A program made the position numbers and the translations under genes. A DNA stretch of 64,000 bases from Azospira oryzae (GTDB lineage Bacteria > Pseudomonadota > Gammaproteobacteria > Burkholderiales > Rhodocyclaceae): positions 620,001-684,000 of the forward strand of contig NZ_SHKM01000001.1 of NCBI RefSeq assembly GCF_004217225.1, in the 5' to 3' direction. This document shows, in pieces, positions 25,661 through 32,086 of the stretch. How positions within the stretch are numbered: the first letter of the stretch is position 1; every line of letters starts with the position of its first letter. The notes beneath the pieces were generated by a model, which was given only the letters and a program-made list of their open reading frames with translations, was not told where the DNA came from and did not search any database.

Positions 25661-26266
25661 TCAGGCTGCGGCGCTGGGCGTGGTTGCCGTCGCTGCCGGG
25701 GTTTCTTCCTTCGGCTTGCGCAACTGGGCGAGGAAGTCGTCCATGCCCTTCTGCACCAGCTGGTAGGTCTTGTTGATACCGGCTTCCACCTCGCCGTTGA
25801 GAACGTTGAGGCCCTTGAGGATGTCCTTGGCTTCGTTGAAACCCTTCTCAAAGCCGCTGCGGATCACGTCCACGAAGTCGGATGCCACCTGTTCCGGATC
25901 GTCGTCGGGCCGCTTGGCGGCATATGCGGCGTAAAGACCGGTGGTGAAGGAGAGGATGCGGGCGGCAGTGGCCTCCGGCGAGTTGTCCTGGCTGGCGGCC
26001 TTCTGCAGCGCGTCGGGGCCCTCGGAAATGCCCAGCACCTCGTTGATGCGGTCGATGGCGGTGCGGAAGAGCAGGGCCTGGGAGTCGTTGCCGGCCTGGA
26101 TCGAAACCTGCAGGGCGGATTCCAGAATGCCGACCTTGAACTGCTTGGTGGCCGTATCGACCTTCAACGCCCGATGCTCTTCCTGGGGATAAACACGGGA
26201 ATTGCCGCTGTTGGCGCTGGCAGTCTGCTGGCTGGGCCCCTGGGGGGCGGCGATGTCGTTGGGCAT
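25661..26266 (-). CDS. DUF5610 domain protein
   Basis: A 201-residue soluble, mainly helical protein. The C-terminal half (FVDVIRSGFEKGFNEAKDIL, then GLNVLNGEVEAGINKTYQLV and QKGMDDFLAQL) matches the DUF5610 pattern. The N-terminus is polar and disordered and the C-terminus ends in an Ala/Thr tail. The helical form resembles phasins, but the DUF5610 motif is a better match. Function unknown. It is transcribed alone, with its own terminator and an AT-rich upstream region. Confidence 0.75.
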   Translation of the reverse strand: MPNDIAAPQGPSQQTASANSGNSRVYPQEEHRALKVDTATKQFKVGILESALQVSIQAGNDSQALLFRTAIDRINEVLGISEGPDALQKAASQDNSPEATAARILSFTTGLYAAYAAKRPDDDPEQVASDFVDVIRSGFEKGFNEAKDILKGLNVLNGEVEAGINKTYQLVQKGMDDFLAQLRKPKEETPAATATTPSAAA

Positions 26267-26319
26267 GATAGTCTCCGAAATATATTGGCGGTCGCATTTC
26301 TCGCTCTATCTGCCATAAC

Positions 26320-26337
26320 GTCATTTTTTTCAATGAC
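26320..26337. promoter_or_regulatory. Short palindrome in the DUF5610/permease divergent region
   Basis: GTCATT and AATGAC are separated by 6 bp inside an AT-rich intergenic segment. It may be an operator for the DUF5610 gene or the permease gene, or a chance repeat. Confidence 0.25.
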
Positions 26338-26434
26338 TTGAACGTTTCTTTACCTTTTTTTGTAGATTCAAGCCTGGCGCGGCTCTCCGTGGGGTTGTCC
26401 GGTGCCGTTGCGGCTCGTTTCGCCGGAGTTGTCC

Positions 26435-28936
26435 ATGTTTTCACTCGCATTCCGCCTCCTGCGCCGGGATTTCTCGGCCGGTGAATTGCGCCTGCTGGCC
26501 CTGGCCCTGGTGGTGGCGGTGGCCAGTATCAGTTCCGTCGGATTTTTCACCGACCGGGTGCGCCAGGCTCTGGAGCGGGAATCCCGCCAGTTGCTGGGGG
26601 CGGACCTGCTGCTGACCTCCGACCATCCCCTGGCCCCGGAATTTGCCGCCGAGGCGGCGCGGCGGGGCCTGCAGATGGCCCAGACCCAGGTTTTCCCGAG
26701 CATGGTGACGGGGGAGGAGGGGGCCCAGCTGGCAGATATCAAGGCCGTCTCCAGCGACTATCCCCTGCGGGGCAAGCTGCGCCTGGCTCCTGGCCTGGGG
26801 GCGCCCGACAGCGAGATCCAGGGCGGGCCCCAGGCCGGCACGGTATGGCTGGACGAGCGCCTGGCCACCCAGTTCGGCAGCGGGCCGGAGCAGAGCCTCA
26901 ACCTGGGCCAGGCCCGCTTCACCGTGGCCGGGGTGCTGACCCTGGAGCCGGACCGGGGCGTCAATTTCTTCAGCGTCGCCCCCCGCCTGATGATGAACCT
27001 GGCGGATCTGCCCGCCACTCGGCTGATCCAGCCCGGCAGCCGGGTCGCCTACCGCCTGCTGCTGGCCGGCCCAGACCGGGCGGTGGCCGACTACCGCCGC
27101 TGGGCCGAGCCCCGCCTGACCCGGGGCGAGCGGGTGGAGGACGCCAGCAACGCCCGTCCGGAAATCCGCACCGCAGTGGACCGGGCCCAGCAGTTTCTCG
27201 GCCTTTCCGCCCTGCTGGCCGTGGTGCTGGCCGCCGCCGGGGTGGCCCTGGCCATCCGTCGCTACCTGCAGCGCCATCTCGATCCCTGCGCCGTCATGCG
27301 CTGCCTGGGGGCGCCCCAGGGCCAGGTGCTGGGGCTGTACCTGGGCCAGTTCCTCATTCTCGGCCTGGCCGCTTCGGCAGTGGGGCTGGCCATCGGCTTC
27401 GGCGCCCATTTCGTGCTCCACGCCTGGCTGGCCAACCTGCTGGCCGCGCCCCTGCCGGCACCCAGCCTGTGGCCGGCCCTGCAGGGGCTGGTGGCCGGGC
27501 TGGTGCTGCTCTTCGGCTTCGCCCTGCCGCCCCTCCTGCAACTGCGCCAGGTGCCCACCCTGCGGGTGCTGCGGCGGGAACTGGGGGAGCCGGACGCCTC
27601 CATCCTTGCCACCTACGGCATCGGCCTGGCGGCCCTGGCTGGCCTGCTTTTCTGGGCCGCAGGCGAGCCCAAGCTGGGGGCCTACGCCGCCGGCGGCTTT
27701 ACCGCCGCCCTGGGCCTCACCGCCCTGATCGCCCGTCTGGCCCTGGCCCTGCTCAAGCCCCTGCGCCGGGTCGGGCCGGCGGTGGGCTTCGGCTGGCGCT
27801 ACGGCCTGGCCGGCCTGGAGCGGCGCTCCCTGTCCAGCGTGGCCCAGATCGTCGCCCTGTCCCTGGGCCTGATGGCCCTGCTGCTGCTCACCGTCACCCG
27901 GGGCGACCTGATGCAGGCCTGGCGCCAGGCCTCGCCGCCGGACGCGCCCAACCGCTTCGTCATCAACATCCAGCCAGAGCAGCGCCAGGAAGTGGGGGAA
28001 ACCCTGGGCCGCATGGGCATCCGCGCCGAACTTCTGCCCATGGTGCGGGGCCGCCTCACCGGCATCGACGGCCGCCCCGTGACCCCGGCGGACTATGAAG
28101 ACGACCGGGCCAAGCGCCTGGTGGAGCGGGAATTCAACCTCTCCTGGGCCGCCGACCTGCCTCCCGGCAACACGGTGACCCAGGGCCGCTGGTTCGCCCC
28201 CGGCGAACAGGGGAAGGATGGCAAAGGTAGCGCCTCGGTGGAAAAGGGCCTGGCCGAAACCCTGGGCGTGAAGGTGGGGGACGAGCTGACCTTTACCGTG
28301 GCCGGCGAACCGGTGCATCTCACCGTCACCAGCCTGCGCAAGCTCAACTGGGATTCCATGCGGGTCAATTTCTTCGTCCTCGCTCCGCCCGGCGTGCTGG
28401 AACCGTACCCGGCCAGCTACATCACCAGCTTCCACCTGCCCGACGACGCGGCCAACCGGGTGGGTGAACTGGTCAAGCGCTTCCCCAACCTGACGGTGGT
28501 GGATGTGGCGGCCATCGTGCGCCAGCTGCAATCGGTGCTGGATCAGGTCTCCCGGGCCGTGCAGTTCGTCTTCCTGTTCACCCTGGCCGCCGGCGTCATC
28601 GTCCTCTACGGCGCCCTGGCCGCCTCCCACGACGAGCGGCGCTACGAACTCTCGGTGCTGCGGGCCCTGGGCGCCGGCCGCCAGCAACTGCGGGGCGCCC
28701 TCCTGGCCGAATTCGCCGCCGTCGGCGCTCTCTCCGGGCTGATCGCCGCCGCCGGCAGCCAGGGCGTCGGCTGGCTCTTGGCTGCCAAGGTCTTCAATCT
28801 GGAGTATCAGTTTGCGCCGTGGGTGTTCCCGGCGGCCATCGTCGGCGCGGCCCTGGCCGTGACCCTGGCCGGCTGGCTGGCCGCCTCCCGCCTGCTGCGG
28901 GTGCCGCCGATGGATGCTTTGAGGGCAGGGGGGTGA
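26435..28936 (+). CDS. YbbP-like FtsX-family ABC transporter permease
   Basis: An 833-residue inner-membrane protein with two FtsX/MacB-type permease units. The N-terminal helix and periplasmic domain begin FSLAFRLLRRDFSAGELRLL; blocks of three helices lie near 255-400 and at the C-terminus (ELSVLRALGAGRQQLRGALLAEF). This is the YbbP family, which normally pairs with the ATPase YbbA and often sits near the esterase TesA. Neither partner is in the window, so the ATPase must be elsewhere or absent. ATG 26435 is the family start. The downstream cassette-like gene lies in the same direction. Confidence 0.85.
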   Translation: MFSLAFRLLRRDFSAGELRLLALALVVAVASISSVGFFTDRVRQALERESRQLLGADLLLTSDHPLAPEFAAEAARRGLQMAQTQVFPSMVTGEEGAQLADIKAVSSDYPLRGKLRLAPGLGAPDSEIQGGPQAGTVWLDERLATQFGSGPEQSLNLGQARFTVAGVLTLEPDRGVNFFSVAPRLMMNLADLPATRLIQPGSRVAYRLLLAGPDRAVADYRRWAEPRLTRGERVEDASNARPEIRTAVDRAQQFLGLSALLAVVLAAAGVALAIRRYLQRHLDPCAVMRCLGAPQGQVLGLYLGQFLILGLAASAVGLAIGFGAHFVLHAWLANLLAAPLPAPSLWPALQGLVAGLVLLFGFALPPLLQLRQVPTLRVLRRELGEPDASILATYGIGLAALAGLLFWAAGEPKLGAYAAGGFTAALGLTALIARLALALLKPLRRVGPAVGFGWRYGLAGLERRSLSSVAQIVALSLGLMALLLLTVTRGDLMQAWRQASPPDAPNRFVINIQPEQRQEVGETLGRMGIRAELLPMVRGRLTGIDGRPVTPADYEDDRAKRLVEREFNLSWAADLPPGNTVTQGRWFAPGEQGKDGKGSASVEKGLAETLGVKVGDELTFTVAGEPVHLTVTSLRKLNWDSMRVNFFVLAPPGVLEPYPASYITSFHLPDDAANRVGELVKRFPNLTVVDVAAIVRQLQSVLDQVSRAVQFVFLFTLAAGVIVLYGALAASHDERRYELSVLRALGAGRQQLRGALLAEFAAVGALSGLIAAAGSQGVGWLLAAKVFNLEYQFAPWVFPAAIVGAALAVTLAGWLAASRLLRVPPMDALRAGG

Positions 28937-28957
28937 GGAGAGTTGGGGTACAGACTA

Positions 28958-28964
28958 GTTATGT
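28958..28964 (+). repeat. Left cassette junction, attC R'-like GTTATGT
   Basis: GTTATGT has the core G/TT cleavage signature of integron recombination. Its reverse complement ACATAAC matches GCATAAC (the R'' box at 30159-30165) at six of seven positions. That is what is expected if the intervening segment was once a circular cassette whose R' box was completed by these bases. Confidence 0.6.
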
Positions 28965-30217
28965 TTCTTTTTACCTTATGGAGCATCCAGCTTGAAGGGA
29001 AATAATTACAGCATTCTTCGCGGGGTAAGAGCTTTCAGCCCACTGCTACAAGCCTATGAGGCCGGCTATACGATAGAAGAGATTAAGAGCAGCGTTTTCG
29101 AAGCGCTAGCGCCGGAGTTTGAAAACGCAGCAATGCTCGATCGGTATGGTATCGACTTGCTAACCGTTGAAGCTGTAAACATTGCGAAGATACGCAATTC
29201 TGATTGGGCATCGAGTTTGTTCGACCAATGTCTACGTATCCGTCGACTGTACTTGGCTAATGACCCAGACGACTGTGCTAAGACTTGTGCTTCATGGGAA
29301 GAGCCCATTGGAAAAGCCCTGTCGCTTTATTGGAGCGCTGTACGCTTTGAGCATGAAAAGGCGGACTTGCCACTTGATGAATTCGCCTACGAGCTATTTC
29401 GCAACATTGGAGGCCTGATCGAAGGAACACTCCAAGTTTATCTAAAAGAATTACTTCACCTTGCTCAGCGCTCGCAAGGAGAGTCCGTCGCATTCGCCGA
29501 TGTTGACTCCCTAGGCTTGGGGAAAGTGGTCCAGATGGTTGGCGAAAAGGCTGGAATTGCCCCATATCTGGCTTTGCCTCCGTGGAATGTTCCCCTTAAC
29601 CAATGGAGGAACATTGCTCAACATTACTCAATGGACTCCAGCGGTTCCTCGATTGTCTGCCGCTATGGATCAAAACAGCAACATAGTATTGCGTTGACCA
29701 GGCCAGAGATGTTGGAGGTTGCGAGGGCTCTATTCTTGCTGTTCTCCACAATACGAACCGCGCAGACATTATTTGCACTCGACCATGCAGATGCGCTTGT
29801 TGTGCATTGCAAGGGATTTGTGCGTAAAGAGGCCGATACGCAGTTTCAATTTGTGGTTGGAGCGGCTTCGCAAGGCTTCGAGGTTGTCGAACTTGATGTC
29901 TCCGAAGATTGCGCTAGAGCCGTGTTGGCTGACGTAACGCTGCAAGATGCAGATGCCCGCTCAATTCATGCCTCGCAATTTGTCTACCCACTTTGGATCG
30001 CTACTCGCTCCCAGCTACTCATCATCGACTACAGGGCCAAGTCCGGAAATGTCACACTTCGAACAACCGCCACAGCCGATGATTGCCGCAAGGTATATGA
30101 CTGCACAGAAGACCTATCCTATCTGGCAACGGTCGTTTGTTTTGAGCCCAATCCCAAGGCATAACATGCCGCTAAATCGGACCTGCGCTAAAAGTTGCAC
30201 TGGCCGGTTAGCTACCG
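28959..30217 (+). mobile_element. Probable single integron gene cassette (no integrase nearby)
   Basis: A 1259-bp AT-richer segment holds one gene. It starts directly after a G/TT junction with only 33 bp before the start codon. Its stop codon lies inside the R'' box of an attC-like site whose G ends the segment. Codon usage and base composition differ visibly from both flanking genes. No integrase gene or second attC was seen in 64 kb. If rejoined, the host would read ACTAG/TTAGCC, a plausible secondary integration site with GTT. Cassette identity is inferred from structure. Confidence 0.65.
28992..30164 (+). CDS. Cassette-borne protein of unknown function with HEPN-like RN-x3-H motif
   Basis: A 390-residue soluble protein that I do not recognise. 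TTG 28992 is used because GGAG lies nine bases upstream; the ATG at 28978 reads quickly into a stop. Helical segments near 130-160 (YELFRNIGGLIEGTLQVYLK) precede a region with R206-N207-x3-H211 in NQWRNIAQHYS. This fits the catalytic R-N-x3/4-H pattern of HEPN ribonucleases, which are common in toxins and phage defence. The C-terminal 120 residues look like a separate beta-rich domain. No signal peptide or membrane segment. Base composition is lower in GC than its neighbours. A nuclease role is a hypothesis from one motif. Confidence 0.7.
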   Translation: MKGNNYSILRGVRAFSPLLQAYEAGYTIEEIKSSVFEALAPEFENAAMLDRYGIDLLTVEAVNIAKIRNSDWASSLFDQCLRIRRLYLANDPDDCAKTCASWEEPIGKALSLYWSAVRFEHEKADLPLDEFAYELFRNIGGLIEGTLQVYLKELLHLAQRSQGESVAFADVDSLGLGKVVQMVGEKAGIAPYLALPPWNVPLNQWRNIAQHYSMDSSGSSIVCRYGSKQQHSIALTRPEMLEVARALFLLFSTIRTAQTLFALDHADALVVHCKGFVRKEADTQFQFVVGAASQGFEVVELDVSEDCARAVLADVTLQDADARSIHASQFVYPLWIATRSQLLIIDYRAKSGNVTLRTTATADDCRKVYDCTEDLSYLATVVCFEPNPKA

Positions 30218-30223
30218 TTAGCC
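30159..30223 (+). repeat. attC-like recombination site (about 65 bp)
   Basis: The R'' box is GCATAAC (30159-30165) and contains the gene's TAA stop. The L'' region GCTAAATCGG (30171-30180) pairs imperfectly with the L' region CCGGTTAGC (ending 30212). L'' carries one extra base, as expected for the extrahelical base that sets attC strand choice. R' is GTTAGCC (30217-30223). Size and order fit attC sites. R'' and R' do not pair well now, as expected when R' is completed by host sequence. Confidence 0.62.
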
Positions 30224-30250
30224 CCCCTCCCCAGTACTTCATCCCCTCAG

Positions 30251-30259
30251 TGGTACAAT
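30251..30259 (+). promoter_or_regulatory. Extended -10 promoter element for prfC
   Basis: TGGTACAAT combines TG-n with a good -10 hexamer (TACAAT at 30254-30259). No clear -35 is seen. It lies about 35 bp after the cassette boundary, so prfC keeps its own promoter. Confidence 0.45.
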
Positions 30260-30310
30260 CCCGCCCCTTGACCAGCCGGTCGGGGGCGTTTTCGCTTGCC
30301 GCCGGCCTTG

Positions 30311-30334
30311 CGCAGTTACCTTCGCAGTTACCTT
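30311..30334 (+). repeat. 12-bp tandem duplication upstream of prfC
   Basis: CGCAGTTACCTT occurs twice in direct succession (30311-30322 and 30323-30334), in the prfC leader about 20 bp before the start codon. It looks like a small slippage duplication. Confidence 0.8.
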
Positions 30335-30355
30335 GATTCCCCTGAAAGTTTTTCC

Positions 30356-31957
30356 ATGAGCGCAGAACTCCAGGCCATTGCCGCGGAAGCCCAGCGGCGG
30401 CGGACCTTTGCCATCATTTCTCACCCGGATGCGGGTAAGACGACCCTGACTGAAAAGCTGCTGCTGTTCGGCGGCGCCATTCAGGCTGCCGGTACGGTGA
30501 AGGCCCGTAAGAGCGGCCGCCATGCCACTTCCGACTGGATGGAGATCGAAAAGCAGCGGGGCATTTCCGTGGCCAGCTCGGTGATGCAGTTCGACTATCG
30601 GGACTGCGTCATCAACCTGCTCGATACCCCGGGCCACCAGGACTTCTCGGAAGATACCTACCGGGTGCTTTCCGCCGTGGACTCGGCCCTCATGGTGATC
30701 GACGGGGCCAAGGGCGTGGAGCCCCAGACCATCAAGCTCTTGGACGTGTGCCGCATGCGCGACACGCCCATTCTTACCTTCATCAACAAGCTGGACCGGG
30801 AAGTGCGCGACCCCTTCGAGCTGCTCGATGAGGTGGAATCGGTGCTGAAGATCCAGTGCGCGCCGGTGACCTGGCCCATCGGCATGGGCAAGACCTTCCG
30901 CGGCGTGTATCACCTGGCCAGCGATTCCGTGGCCCTGTTCACCCCGGGCGAAGGCAAGGATGCGGAAGTGGTGAAGGGCCTGGATCATCCGTCCCTGGCC
31001 GGCTTCTCCATGGAAATCGCCAAGCTCAAGGAAGACCTGGAGCTGCTGGCCGCCGCCCACCAGTTCGAGGCAGAGCCTTTCCTCTCCGGCAAGCTGACGC
31101 CGGTGTTCTTCGGCTCCGCCATCAACAACTTCGGCGTGCGGGAAATCCTGGATGCCCTGGTGGCCAATGCGCCGCCGCCCAAGACCCGGGAATCGGCAGA
31201 GCGGGCCGTGGCGCCGGAAGAGGGCAAGTTCTCCGGCTTCATCTTCAAGATCCAGGCCAATATGGACCCGGCCCACCGGGACCGGGTGGCCTTCCTGCGC
31301 GTTTGCTCGGGCCGTTTCGAGCGGGGCATGAAGCTGTGGCAGGTGCGTACCGGCAAGGAAATCCGGGCGACCCAGGTGGTGGCCTTCCTTTCCCAGCGCC
31401 GCGCCACCATTGACGATGCCTACCCGGGCGACATCATCGGCATGTTCAACCACGGCAGCATCGAAATCGGCGATTCCTTCACCGAGGGCGAGAACCTGCA
31501 CTTCACCGGCATTCCCTACTTTGCGCCGGAAATGTTCCGCGCCGCCCGGCCCAAGAACCCCTCCAAGATCAAGCAGTTCCAGAAGGGCCTGGAGCAGCTG
31601 GGGGAGGAGGGCGCCATCCAGGTGTTCAAGCCCCTTTCCGGCTACGAAGTGGTGCTGGGGGCCGTGGGCGTGCTGCAGTTCGAGGTGGTGGCCCACCGCC
31701 TGGCGGCCGAGTACGGGGTGGAAATCCTGCTGGAGAACAAGTCCCTCTTCGGCGCCCGCTGGGTGACCTGCGACAAGGCCGAGGACTTCAACCGCTTCGA
31801 GCGGGAGAACATGGGCAACCTGGCCACGGATGCCTCCGGCAGCCTGGCCTATCTGGCGCCGACCCGGGTCAATCTGGACCTGACCCAGGAGCGCTACCCC
31901 AGCGTGCAGTTCCACGCCACCCGGGAACACACGGTGACCCTGGGCAACCGGGGCTAA
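30356..31957 (+). CDS. prfC: Peptide chain release factor 3
   Basis: A 533-residue translational GTPase that recycles RF1 and RF2 after termination. The P-loop is [16 protein letters not shown] and G3 is [18 protein letters not shown]4 is NKLDREV. The end ([16 protein letters not shown]) matches RF3. ATG 30356 gives [20 protein letters not shown], the usual RF3 start; an upstream in-frame extension of 20 codons covers the leader and the tandem duplication. A strong hairpin follows the gene. Confidence 0.95.
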   Translation: MSAELQAIAAEAQRRRTFAIISHPDAGKTTLTEKLLLFGGAIQAAGTVKARKSGRHATSDWMEIEKQRGISVASSVMQFDYRDCVINLLDTPGHQDFSEDTYRVLSAVDSALMVIDGAKGVEPQTIKLLDVCRMRDTPILTFINKLDREVRDPFELLDEVESVLKIQCAPVTWPIGMGKTFRGVYHLASDSVALFTPGEGKDAEVVKGLDHPSLAGFSMEIAKLKEDLELLAAAHQFEAEPFLSGKLTPVFFGSAINNFGVREILDALVANAPPPKTRESAERAVAPEEGKFSGFIFKIQANMDPAHRDRVAFLRVCSGRFERGMKLWQVRTGKEIRATQVVAFLSQRRATIDDAYPGDIIGMFNHGSIEIGDSFTEGENLHFTGIPYFAPEMFRAARPKNPSKIKQFQKGLEQLGEEGAIQVFKPLSGYEVVLGAVGVLQFEVVAHRLAAEYGVEILLENKSLFGARWVTCDKAEDFNRFERENMGNLATDASGSLAYLAPTRVNLDLTQERYPSVQFHATREHTVTLGNRG

Positions 31958-31987
31958 ACGGGGGCGGGCGGAACGCCAATCCCCGCG

Positions 31988-32013
31988 GGGGCTTCGGGTC
32001 GGCCCGAAGCCCC
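31988..32013 (+). terminator. Hairpin after prfC
   Basis: GGGGCTTCGGG (31988-31998) and CCCGAAGCCCC (32003-32013) form a perfect 11-bp stem with a 4-nt loop. There is no T-run, so termination strength is uncertain, but position and stability suit a prfC terminator. Confidence 0.55.
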
Positions 32014-32020
32014 GTCCTGC

Positions 32021-32049
32021 TTGGTTCGCCACGGCCTGCGGCGTACAAT
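32021..32049 (+). promoter_or_regulatory. Sigma70-type promoter for the Cache-GGDEF-EAL gene
   Basis: TTGGTT (32021-32026) and TACAAT (32044-32049) are separated by exactly 17 bp. The expected start site is about 30 bp ahead of ATG 32087. It directly follows the prfC hairpin. Confidence 0.6.
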
Positions 32050-32086
32050 CCCCGCTTCAAACTCCCTATTTTTCAAGGAACTCCGG

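Noticed and set aside
25661-26266. Phasin assignment for the small helical protein
   Set aside because: Length and helicity fit, but the C-terminal motif matches the DUF5610 pattern better and no polyhydroxyalkanoate gene is nearby.
28978-28995. ATG 28978 as the start of the cassette gene
   Set aside because: It reads six codons to a stop. TTG 28992 in the long frame has GGAG at suitable spacing.
30224-30355. A second attC or further cassette after the first
   Set aside because: No second R''/R' pair was found, and the sequence runs directly into the prfC promoter and leader.
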